Assembly: GCA_050309435.1 (NCBI GenBank) | Contig: JBNRMJ010000031.1 | Span: forward strand, 1 to 64,000 | Direction: 5' to 3' | DNA: 64,000 nt | Source: CAYXVJ01 sp050309435 | GTDB lineage: Bacteria; Bacillota; Clostridia; Saccharofermentanales; Fastidiosipilaceae | Shown: one piece after another, positions 1 through 7,177 of the stretch | Position numbering within the stretch: the first letter of the stretch is position 1 | How the letters are laid out: every line of letters starts with the position of its first letter | The notes under the pieces: generated by a model | Databases searched by the model: none | What the model saw: the letters and a program-made list of their open reading frames with translations, nothing else | What the model was told of the DNA's origin: nothing | Translations under genes and position numbers: made by a program

Positions 1-75
1 GGCTGCCTTGATGGGCATACCGTCAGCAATCGCTCGGACCACGGCTAATCGGATTTCATGACTGAATTTGGTCAT
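1..75 (-). CDS. IS3-family transposase OrfA, N-terminal fragment (cut by window edge)
   Basis: The 25 visible codons read MTKFSHEIRLAVVRAIADG and then MPIKAA. This is the usual opening of an IS3-group OrfA, a small helix-turn-helix protein that binds the element ends and is normally joined to the OrfB integrase domain by programmed frameshifting. The ATG at 75 follows a GGAGGTG ribosome site by a normal spacing. Only the first helix is in view, so whether the transposase is intact is unknown. The family assignment rests on this short peptide plus the IS-like terminal sequence 50 bp upstream. Confidence 0.65.
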   Translation of the reverse strand, partial: MTKFSHEIRLAVVRAIADGMPIKAA

Positions 76-126
76 AAAAATGCACCTCCAAACTTGGATG
101 GTATCCAACGTTTGGGGTGCACTTCA
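1..126 (-). mobile_element. IS3-family (IS150-like) insertion sequence, left end only
   Basis: On the minus strand a terminal sequence beginning TGAAGTGCACCCCAAACGTT starts at 126. This resembles IS150/IS3-group ends, which start with TG and carry a CCCC tract about 10 bases in. About 50 bp inside lies a ribosome site (GGAGGTG) and the start of an OrfA-like transposase. The rest of the element is beyond the left edge, so the second inverted repeat and the target duplication cannot be checked. The element lies 36 bp downstream of the yajC stop codon. Confidence 0.7.
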
Positions 127-162
127 AAAAGTCAGGACGATTTCGCTTATTGGCGATTCATC

Positions 163-498
163 TCAGTCGCCGGAAACCGGCTTCTGAACCGAGTTGATGG
201 AGTCTCTGCGGAAGGTTACCAGCGTATTGGCTACACTCGTTGCAATCGTGATGTCATCATCTTTGATATTAACAACCTTACCTGTCAAACCACCGATTGT
301 TACGACGTTATCACCAACCGCAAGCTTGGAGCGCTGAGCTTTCTGGGTCTTCTCCTGTTTGCGCTGAGGACGGATCAAAATGAAATACATTAAGACCAGC
401 ATACCGATCGGCAAGAGCAAGGTAAGGAGCATGGAACCGCCGCCCGGAACCTGTTCGCCCGCGGCCGGGGCTGTAGTCATACTAAAGATATTGTACAT
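163..498 (-). CDS. yajC: preprotein translocase subunit YajC
   Basis: This 111-residue protein has one membrane helix (about residues 23-42), then the family signature RPQRKQEK (43-50) and a small cytoplasmic beta-rich domain (VGDNVVTIGGLTGKV). YajC is an accessory subunit of the SecYEG-SecDF protein-export complex. I chose the ATG at 498 because AGGAGGT sits just upstream; a longer open frame to 558 has no such site. It is the last gene of a queA-tgt-yajC operon, 86 bp after tgt. In many bacteria secD follows here, but in this genome an IS3-type element lies directly downstream. Confidence 0.93.
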   Translation of the reverse strand: MYNIFSMTTAPAAGEQVPGGGSMLLTLLLPIGMLVLMYFILIRPQRKQEKTQKAQRSKLAVGDNVVTIGGLTGKVVNIKDDDITIATSVANTLVTFRRDSINSVQKPVSGD

Positions 499-584
499 CG
501 TGTACCTCCTAGAATTAGCAGTGTAAAGCTCAATTAGAATAGCATTACAAAGAGACATTAGTCAATGAAGATCGCTTCCATTCC

Positions 585-1772
585 CTAGATGAGTGCAGCT
601 TCCTTCACCTCGTAGCCGAAACCTTCGAAAAACTCGTCTCTGAAGTCCTTTAAACGGTCCCGGCTGATCGCTTCTCGTACGTCTTCCATCAGGCGCAATA
701 AAAAGTGCAGATTATGCCAAGTCGTTAATCTTAAACCAAACATCTCTCCGGACTTGATTAAGTGGCGGATATAAGCACGACTGTAGTTCTTACAGACATA
801 GCAGTCGCAATCGTCTTCGATCGGACCATAGTTAGTGGCATTTTTCAGATCACGTACGATCAAACGTCCCTTTTTCGTTAAGACGGTCCCGTTACGGCCG
901 ATACGAGTCGGTAAGACGCAGTCAAACATATCGATGCCGCGCATCGAGCTTTCTATCAGATAGTCCGGAGATCCGACACCCATGAGATAACGGGGCTTAT
1001 CTGCCGGCATCAGCGGAACCGTTTCTTCGAGCATGGCAAGCATTAACTCGATGGGCTCGCCGACGGATAAGCCGCCGAGAGCATAGCCGGGAAGATCGAA
1101 AGCCGTAATCTCTCTGGCACTTCGCCTGCGAAGATCGGGATACATACCTCCCTGAATAATTCCAAACAGAGCCTGGTCATCTCTGGCATGTGACTTTATG
1201 CAACGCTCGAGCCAGCGGGCCGTCCGTGTCGACGACTTGTCGATATATTTGTGATCGGCCGGATAAGGGGAACATTCGTCGAAGGCCATAATAATATCGG
1301 CACCGAGTTTATTTTGGATGTCGATCGATTTTTCAGGCGTAAGCAGATGAGGCGAACCATCTATGTGAGAACGAAAATGCACACCTTCTTCGGTAATCTT
1401 TCTGCGGTCGCTGAAGCTAAAAACTTGAAATCCGCCGCTGTCCGTTAAAACCGCACGATCCCAGTTCATGAATTTATGCAGGCCGCCCGCGTCTCTGACG
1501 ATGTCAGGACCGGGTCTCATCCATAGATGGTAGGTGTTCGACAACATGATGCCGGCTCCCATTGATTTGACCTCTTCGGGTGCCATGCCTTTAATAGATG
1601 CCTGCGTGCCGACCGGCATAAATGCAGGTGTCTCAAAAGAACCGTGAGGCGTATGGACAATACCGCGACGCGCACCTGTTTGTTTGCATTCATGAACCAG
1701 TTCATAATGGACCGGCCAATCCGTCAACGGTCTCTTATTCTTTTCGTTTTGAGTTAGATTTGAATCTGTCAT
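585..1772 (-). CDS. tgt: queuine tRNA-ribosyltransferase (tRNA-guanine transglycosylase)
   Basis: This enzyme exchanges guanine 34 of GUN-anticodon tRNAs for preQ1, the first tRNA-linked step of queuosine synthesis. The 395 residues carry the full family pattern: DSGGFQVFS near residue 111 (active-site Asp and substrate pocket), GIIQGG in mid-protein, GIDMFDCVLPTR near residue 280 with the nucleophilic Asp, and the C-terminal zinc site CDCYVC plus the His of TWHN. The first 20 residues are a short extension. The start at 1772 follows AGGAGAGAAT. It lies 14 bp behind queA, which acts next in the pathway, so the two are surely co-transcribed. Confidence 0.97.
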   Translation of the reverse strand: MTDSNLTQNEKNKRPLTDWPVHYELVHECKQTGARRGIVHTPHGSFETPAFMPVGTQASIKGMAPEEVKSMGAGIMLSNTYHLWMRPGPDIVRDAGGLHKFMNWDRAVLTDSGGFQVFSFSDRRKITEEGVHFRSHIDGSPHLLTPEKSIDIQNKLGADIIMAFDECSPYPADHKYIDKSSTRTARWLERCIKSHARDDQALFGIIQGGMYPDLRRRSAREITAFDLPGYALGGLSVGEPIELMLAMLEETVPLMPADKPRYLMGVGSPDYLIESSMRGIDMFDCVLPTRIGRNGTVLTKKGRLIVRDLKNATNYGPIEDDCDCYVCKNYSRAYIRHLIKSGEMFGLRLTTWHNLHFLLRLMEDVREAISRDRLKDFRDEFFEGFGYEVKEAALI

Positions 1773-1786
1773 ATTCTCTCCTGCCC

Positions 1787-2827
1787 TTATGTTTCGGGCT
1801 TCTTCTCGATAAACATGGCGTCGCCGAAACTAAAGAAACGATACTCTTTTGCTACGGCATGTTCGTATGCCGCGAGAACTTCTTCTCGTCCGGCCAGGGC
1901 AGATACCAGCATGATCAAAGTTGACTCCGGCAGATGAAAATTCGTCAAAAGTGCATCAATCACTTTAAAGCGATATCCGGGATAGATAAAAATAGATGTC
2001 CATCCCGACCCCGGTTCGCAATGTCCGCTCTCGTCGGCCGCGCTCTCAAGCACCCGGGTGGATGTTGTACCTACCGAGATGATTCTCCTGCCTGCGCTCT
2101 TGGCGGCGTTGATTTGCTTAGCTGCCTTCTCCGATAATTCATAGTACTCCGCATGCATGGGGTGAGCCGTGATGTCGTCTTCTTTCACCGGTCTGAACGT
2201 ACCGAGTCCGACGTGTAAAGTTACATACGCCAATTCTACACCACGTGTCTCAAGCTCGTCCAAAAGCTCGCGCGTGAAGTGTAAACCCGCCGTTGGAGCG
2301 GCTGCCGAACCGGGATCTTTGGCGTATACTGTTTGATATCTTTCTTTATTTTCCAACTGTTCATGAATATAAGGAGGCAAAGGCATCGTTCCGGCTTCGT
2401 CCAGGACTTCCTCCCAAATACCCGCGAAATCAAAGCGTACCCTGCGATTTCCGCCGGGCATGATTTCAAGAATTTCGGCAGAGAGTCGTCCGGGCAGAAA
2501 ATCAACGACCGCTCCTTCCCTCAAACGCCGGCCGGGCCGAACAAGAACTTCCCATTCGTTGGCCGTTAAACGCTTTAAAAGCAGGAATTCCACCAGCAGA
2601 CCGCTGTCTCTCTTACTCCCGATAAGACGGGCCGGCAGGACTTTCGTATCGTTTAGTACTAGCAAATCGCCGTCATGAAACAAATTCAGAACATCACGAA
2701 ACTGACCGTCTGTGATTCGGCCCTGTCTGTCCAGGTGCAACAGCCTGCTCCCGTCACGCTTTTCGCTCGGATGCTGAGCGATTAATGCTTCGGGAAGCTC
2801 ATAAAAAAAGTCGCTTTTTTTCATCAT
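1787..2827 (-). CDS. queA: S-adenosylmethionine:tRNA ribosyltransferase-isomerase (QueA)
   Basis: QueA transfers and rearranges the ribosyl group of S-adenosylmethionine onto preQ1-modified tRNA, giving epoxyqueuosine. The 346-residue product starts MMKKSDFFYELPEALIAQHP. It has family motifs RDGSRLLHLDR, LVLNDTKVLPARL, PTAGLHFT and the C-terminal TNFHLPESTLIMLVSALAG. I moved the start to the ATG at 2827 (ATG-ATG doublet, GGAG nine bases upstream); 17 further upstream residues are open but not family-like. It is the first gene of the queA-tgt-yajC operon and has its own promoter in the gap shared with dapA. Confidence 0.96.
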   Translation of the reverse strand: MMKKSDFFYELPEALIAQHPSEKRDGSRLLHLDRQGRITDGQFRDVLNLFHDGDLLVLNDTKVLPARLIGSKRDSGLLVEFLLLKRLTANEWEVLVRPGRRLREGAVVDFLPGRLSAEILEIMPGGNRRVRFDFAGIWEEVLDEAGTMPLPPYIHEQLENKERYQTVYAKDPGSAAAPTAGLHFTRELLDELETRGVELAYVTLHVGLGTFRPVKEDDITAHPMHAEYYELSEKAAKQINAAKSAGRRIISVGTTSTRVLESAADESGHCEPGSGWTSIFIYPGYRFKVIDALLTNFHLPESTLIMLVSALAGREEVLAAYEHAVAKEYRFFSFGDAMFIEKKPET

Positions 2828-2848
2828 AATCAAATTCTCCAAATGTAT

Positions 2849-2878
2849 ATTATACCTTGAATTGACGTTTACGTACAA
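2849..2878 (-). promoter_or_regulatory. sigma-A-type promoter of queA-tgt-yajC
   Basis: On the minus strand TTGTAC (2878-2873) and a perfect TATAAT (2854-2849) are separated by 18 bp. The -10 box lies about 20 bp before the queA start. It overlaps a divergent dapA promoter, so the two may compete. Confidence 0.7.
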
Positions 2879-2891
2879 GCGGTGCTACTAT
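2862..2891 (+). promoter_or_regulatory. promoter of dapA-dapB
   Basis: TTGACG (2862-2867) and TACTAT (2886-2891) are 18 bp apart on the plus strand, interleaved with the queA promoter on the other strand. The resulting leader (about 60 nt to the ATG) is too short for a lysine riboswitch, and none is recognisable. Confidence 0.5.
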
Positions 2892-2954
2892 CAAACCAAA
2901 TAATCCAGGAAGGCGGAGTTGCTGCCGTGTGGACCGGCCGCAGCGACAGATGCG

Positions 2955-3848
2955 ATGAAGAAAACAGTATTTACCGGAGCAGCCACTGCATTGGTAACAC
3001 CATTTAGAGACGATAGGATTGATTATGCGATTCTGGCTCAATTAATCGAAATGCAGATTCAAGCCGGTATCGATGCCCTGGTTATTGCCGGTACCACCGG
3101 TGAAGCCTCGACGATGCCCGACGATGAACACATCGAACTGATCGCCGAATCGGTTAAAATAGTCGCGGGTCGTGTTCCTGTGATCGCCGGCACGGGCAGT
3201 AACGATACCATACATGGCGTACGCCTCTCAACAGCGGCAAGTCAGGCTGGAGCGGATGCTCTTTTGCATGTAACTCCTTACTATAATAAAACCAACCAAA
3301 AAGGTCTGGCCGAGCACTTTAAACGGATGGCCTCTGCAGTGGACATACCGATTATCCTGTACAATGTCCCGTCAAGAACCGCACTTAACATCGATCCTAA
3401 AACATATCTTGAGTTGGCCGATGTCGAAAACATCGTGGCAATCAAGGAATGCAATATTGCACAGGTGCCTGAAACGATTTCGCTGTGCGGCAATGCATTC
3501 ACGCATTATTCCGGAGAAGATGCCCTCGTTGTACCTCTCTTATCACTTGGTGGAAAAGGCGTTATATCCGTCGTATCCAATCTGATTCCAGCCGAGATGA
3601 GCCGTATGGTAAAACTATGGATGTCCGGTGAAATCAAAGCGGCCGCAAGCGAACAGATTAGACTGATGCCTTTAATCAAAGCTTGCTTCTCGGATGTTAA
3701 TCCTATTCCCGTCAAGGCCGCCATGGGACTGATGGGTTTCGAAACAGGTTCACCGCGCTTGCCGCTGCTGCCATTGACGACAGATGCCGGGGACGCTCTC
3801 CTGAAGATTTTACGCGACTTTGACCTTCTGAATCACGAGGTAAATTAA
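2955..3848 (+). CDS. dapA: 4-hydroxy-tetrahydrodipicolinate synthase
   Basis: DapA condenses pyruvate with aspartate semialdehyde, the committed step of the diaminopimelate/lysine pathway. The 297-residue TIM barrel has the AGTTGE loop (residues 45-50), Tyr136 of ILYNVPSRT and the Schiff-base Lys164 of VAIKECN, matching Thr44, Tyr133 and Lys161 of the E. coli enzyme. The start is uncertain. ATG 2955 fits the family length but has no clear ribosome site, whereas TTG 2919 follows AGGAAGG and would add 12 residues. dapB begins at the base after the dapA stop, so the two form an operon. Confidence 0.96.
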   Translation: MKKTVFTGAATALVTPFRDDRIDYAILAQLIEMQIQAGIDALVIAGTTGEASTMPDDEHIELIAESVKIVAGRVPVIAGTGSNDTIHGVRLSTAASQAGADALLHVTPYYNKTNQKGLAEHFKRMASAVDIPIILYNVPSRTALNIDPKTYLELADVENIVAIKECNIAQVPETISLCGNAFTHYSGEDALVVPLLSLGGKGVISVVSNLIPAEMSRMVKLWMSGEIKAAASEQIRLMPLIKACFSDVNPIPVKAAMGLMGFETGSPRLPLLPLTTDAGDALLKILRDFDLLNHEVN

Positions 3849-4616
3849 ATGGAGAAAATTCGAATCCTTTTAGCCGGTGCCACCGGGCAGATGGGACGTG
3901 AATTGATCGCCGCCGTCGCCCAAAGAGATGATATGTTGATTGTAGCCGGACTTGCTTCCGAAACGAAAACAATCGATGGTATCGAAGTTTTCCAACGCGC
4001 GGAAGATATCAAGATCACCTATGATGTATGCGTCGACTTTTCCAATCCGGTTCTGTTAACGGAAATACTTAAATTATCTAGTAAAGAGCGAAAACCGCTG
4101 GTTCTTGCCACTACCGGATTCACAAGAGAACAACAAGATCAAATCGATCATTTATCGAAGGATTTTGCCGTTTTTCAATCTGCCAACATGTCGATCGGGG
4201 TCAGTCTCATGGCACATCTGGCCTCAATAGCCTCAAAAGTCCTCTACCCTGATTTCGATATCGAGATTGTCGAAGCACATCACCGTCGAAAAAAAGATGC
4301 TCCGTCGGGTACGGCTCTACTTCTGGCCAATGCGATAAAAGACAGCCTTGCGGATCTAACAAAGATGGATCTGATATATGATCGCAGCCAACGAGATAGC
4401 TCGCGGCCGGTCAACGAGATCGGTGTTTCTGTCGTCAGAGGCGGCAATATTATTGGCGAACATGACATATACTTCGCAGGTTCAGGTGAAGTATTGACAT
4501 TGAAGCACAGCGCGATATCACGCCGCGTTTTTGCCGAGGGGGCTCTAACAGCTGCCCGTTTCATGCTTTCGAAGAAGGACGGTAAATACAGCATGTCAGA
4601 CCTCTTCACCGTATAA
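3849..4616 (+). CDS. dapB: 4-hydroxy-tetrahydrodipicolinate reductase
   Basis: DapB reduces the DapA product with NAD(P)H. The 255-residue protein opens with the nucleotide-binding loop GATGQMG (residues 10-16). It has the ATTGF motif (87-91) and the catalytic and substrate-binding stretch EAHHRRKKDAPSGTA (142-156), with His144-His145 and Lys149. The ATG directly abuts the dapA stop; the ribosome site GAGG lies in the last dapA codons. A strong terminator follows at 4641, closing a two-gene dapAB operon that feeds cell-wall diaminopimelate and lysine. Confidence 0.97.
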   Translation: MEKIRILLAGATGQMGRELIAAVAQRDDMLIVAGLASETKTIDGIEVFQRAEDIKITYDVCVDFSNPVLLTEILKLSSKERKPLVLATTGFTREQQDQIDHLSKDFAVFQSANMSIGVSLMAHLASIASKVLYPDFDIEIVEAHHRRKKDAPSGTALLLANAIKDSLADLTKMDLIYDRSQRDSSRPVNEIGVSVVRGGNIIGEHDIYFAGSGEVLTLKHSAISRRVFAEGALTAARFMLSKKDGKYSMSDLFTV

Positions 4617-4640
4617 GAAATTTTGTCTGATACACTCGAT

Positions 4641-4670
4641 AAAAAAGATCCCGTTTTCCGGGATCTTTTC
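4641..4670. terminator. bidirectional intrinsic terminator between dapB and the DUF624 gene
   Basis: The stem AAAGATCCCG/CGGGATCTTT has a four-to-five-base loop, an A-run on its left and a T-run on its right. It can therefore stop both dapB (plus) and the convergent DUF624 gene (minus). Confidence 0.85.
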
Positions 4671-4689
4671 TTCTTTAGCTATTTATCGT

Positions 4690-5742
4690 TTATGCCGGAG
4701 AGCCTTTGGGATGAGGTAAAGATTTTCCGTTGTCGCTTGCTTCTTCTTCCTCCTGCTCATCTTCTTCGCTTTCCTCGACTTCTGTCTCTTCATCGTATTC
4801 GTAGTCGTAATCTTCCTCTTCATCCTCTTGTTCGGCGAGCAAGGGGTCGATCATGAAACGCTTCAATTGACGGTTGATGAAAAAGTTAACCATCAGCAGA
4901 TTGATTCCGAAAGCCAGGAAGAGGTAATAAAAAATCATAATGATTAATCCCAGGCTGCCCAAAACCATTAACAAGACCAAAGGTATAATCAATACGATAA
5001 GCACCTGCAGGAGCAATATACCGATATTGAAAGGTAAACGCAAAATGAAAAAGAGCCAGGCATTTTTAACGATCTGATTCAGTTTTAAGTCAAAAGTGAT
5101 CAGCATCTGATAAATGTACATGATCATGACTGACATCGTCACGAAGAGCAATGCCAGCAGCGTGGTCATCAATGTACTCAGAATACCATTCTGGATGGTC
5201 TGTGAATAAAAGCGTATCGCTACCGGAACAGCCATAAAGAGCAGCGTTGTGACAATACTGACGACAGTTGATTGCTTCCAGTTCTTACGGGCTTGTTCAA
5301 AAAAGTCGGACCAGACAAAGGCATGATCTTCGCGAGCATAATTTCTCATAATGTAGGTAACGCCGGCATGAGACGGTCCCGTGACGACAAATCCGAGCCC
5401 GATCGACGTAGCGGCTAATACTCCGGTCAGGATCAGCATGACAGTCGCAGACAATTGCTCGAGCGTTTGACCTTCGCCCAGCATCGCCGGATCCCAAAGT
5501 TTATTCAAAGACTCAAGTGTTATTCCCGGAAACAAAACACCGAAGACGACACTTGCGACGAAGAACGAAACAACCAATGCCGGAATATTTGTTAACACAT
5601 AAAGCAGATTAACCGTAATAATCTTCCAGAATTTTCGTCCCAACACGCCAAAAAAAGTCGCGAACGGACCGCGCGGCGGAGCATCCGGGTCAATACCGGG
5701 GCCCTCCTTCGTATAGTCAAAGAATCCAAATATACCAGCCAT
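4690..5742 (-). CDS. DUF624 (YesL-like) membrane protein with acidic tail
   Basis: This 350-residue integral membrane protein opens with MAGIFGFFDYTKEGPG and has about five or six hydrophobic segments between residues 35 and 285. That is the layout of the DUF624/YesL family, often found near carbohydrate transport genes; its function is unknown. The last 50 residues are almost all Glu, Asp and Tyr (EDEEEDYDYEYDEE and onward) and probably form a disordered cytosolic tail. The start at 5742 follows AGAGAGG. It is a single gene with its own promoter and a shared terminator, and no sugar transport genes are nearby. Confidence 0.8.
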   Translation of the reverse strand: MAGIFGFFDYTKEGPGIDPDAPPRGPFATFFGVLGRKFWKIITVNLLYVLTNIPALVVSFFVASVVFGVLFPGITLESLNKLWDPAMLGEGQTLEQLSATVMLILTGVLAATSIGLGFVVTGPSHAGVTYIMRNYAREDHAFVWSDFFEQARKNWKQSTVVSIVTTLLFMAVPVAIRFYSQTIQNGILSTLMTTLLALLFVTMSVMIMYIYQMLITFDLKLNQIVKNAWLFFILRLPFNIGILLLQVLIVLIIPLVLLMVLGSLGLIIMIFYYLFLAFGINLLMVNFFINRQLKRFMIDPLLAEQEDEEEDYDYEYDEETEVEESEEDEQEEEEASDNGKSLPHPKGSPA

Positions 5743-5790
5743 AAATTAATTATCCTCTCTTGATACAGGTAATATCTACTTACCTGACTC

Positions 5791-5820
5791 ATTATATGGT
5801 TAATCGTCACTAAAAACCAA
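5791..5820 (-). promoter_or_regulatory. possible promoter of the DUF624 gene
   Basis: A perfect TATAAT (minus, 5796-5791) lies 18 bp from a weak -35 TTGGTT (5820-5815), about 50 bp before the start codon. It sits in the gap behind trmFO. Confidence 0.4.
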
Positions 5821-5839
5821 GCCGATCTATGAATTTTTC

Positions 5840-7177
5840 TTAAATTTCAGCTGCCAGACGGTCGATTTCCTTCAAACTGCGTTCAACATAAGTCGAAATC
5901 TTCAGCTGTTTATTCCGCTTAAGCTTTTTCTCCTCGACTAGTTCGGACGGCAAAGGTCTGATGATGCCGAAGTTCGCGTTCATCGGCTGGAAATTTGTCA
6001 CGTCCGGATCAGAAATATAGTGTGCCAGACTTCCGATAATGGTCTGATCGGATGGTAAAAAGTCGCAGTCTTTTCCCGATACGGCGAGGGCTGCATTGCG
6101 ACCGGCGATCAAGCCCGACGAGGCCGACGGCACATAACCTTCGACTCCCGACAGCTGACCTGCGATGAAGACATGCGGCATGTCAATGAGCCGATAAGCA
6201 GCGCTCACACGCCCCGGAGACGAGATAAAGGTATTGCGATGCATGACACCGTAACGGAAAAATTCTGCATTTTCCAGGCCGGGAATCATCCGGAAAACCC
6301 TTTTCTGTTCGCCCCATTTCAGACGAGTCTGGAATCCGACTATATTAAACATGGTGGCAGCCCGATCATCCTGACGAAGCTGGACAACCGCGTACGGTCT
6401 TTGACCCGTTCTTGGATCCCTTAACCCCATTGGCTTCATGGGACCGAAGCGAATCGTGTCATGTCCTCTTCTAGCCATGGTTTCGATCGGCATACAGCCT
6501 TCGAAGACGGTCTCTTTATCGAAGTCCTCTACCTCGGCCAGCTCGGCTTCGACCAAGGCATGGTAGAAACGCATATACTCTTCTTCGTTCATCGGACAGT
6601 TGATATAGTCTGCTCCGCCCTTGTCGTAGCGCGATTGTCTGAATGCTATCGCCATATCGATCGAATCGGCTTCGATGATCGGTGCCGCTGCGTCAAAGAA
6701 ATGCAGCGCATTCATCCCGAGTTTCGATTTTAAGTCCTCGAACAGACCTCCCTGGGTCAAGGGACCGGTGGCAATAATGACGATACCCTCTTCTGCCGAA
6801 GGCAGTTCTTTGACCAAAGATGACTTAAAGGTAAATCCGGGATGACTCATCAGTTTTTCGGTAATATATGCCGAAAATGCTTCACGATCCACCGCTAAGG
6901 CACCGCCGGCCGGTGTAGCCGTCGCTTCCGCCGCTTGAATGATCAGGGAGTCAAGACGCCTCATTTCTTCTTTTAGTAAACCGGAGGCATTTTCCAGACG
7001 GTTGGATCGAAGCGAATTCGAACAAACCAATTCGGCAAAGAGCTCGCTGTGATGTGCAGGCGTACGCTGCTCCGGTTTCATGTCGATTAAAGTAACCGGA
7101 ATATTCTGTCTTAGCAGCTGCCAGGCGGCCTCTGTTCCCGCCAGTCCTGCTCCGATGATTGTTACATGCTTGGTCAT
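5840..7177 (-). CDS. trmFO: methylenetetrahydrofolate-tRNA-(uracil-5-)-methyltransferase TrmFO
   Basis: TrmFO is the folate- and FAD-dependent enzyme making ribothymidine at position 54 of tRNA, typical of Bacillota that lack TrmA. The 445 residues start with the FAD-binding GAGLAG (9-14). They include the catalytic-Cys motif VCSNSLRS (Cys52), the second conserved Cys in FEGCMPIETMARRG near residue 228, and the C-terminal GQLSGVEGYVPSASSGLIAG. The ATG directly abuts the topA stop, with GAGGATAAC as ribosome site inside topA. The topA-trmFO order is common in Bacillota. Confidence 0.97.
   Translation of the reverse strand: MTKHVTIIGAGLAGTEAAWQLLRQNIPVTLIDMKPEQRTPAHHSELFAELVCSNSLRSNRLENASGLLKEEMRRLDSLIIQAAEATATPAGGALAVDREAFSAYITEKLMSHPGFTFKSSLVKELPSAEEGIVIIATGPLTQGGLFEDLKSKLGMNALHFFDAAAPIIEADSIDMAIAFRQSRYDKGGADYINCPMNEEEYMRFYHALVEAELAEVEDFDKETVFEGCMPIETMARRGHDTIRFGPMKPMGLRDPRTGQRPYAVVQLRQDDRAATMFNIVGFQTRLKWGEQKRVFRMIPGLENAEFFRYGVMHRNTFISSPGRVSAAYRLIDMPHVFIAGQLSGVEGYVPSASSGLIAGRNAALAVSGKDCDFLPSDQTIIGSLAHYISDPDVTNFQPMNANFGIIRPLPSELVEEKKLKRNKQLKISTYVERSLKEIDRLAAEI

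Noticed and set aside
58..393. Plus-strand ORF of 111 codons
   Set aside because: It lies antisense over the IS end and yajC and has no family pattern or ribosome site.
2828..2954. Lysine riboswitch upstream of dapA
   Set aside because: The leader is under 100 nt and lacks the conserved lysine-riboswitch core.
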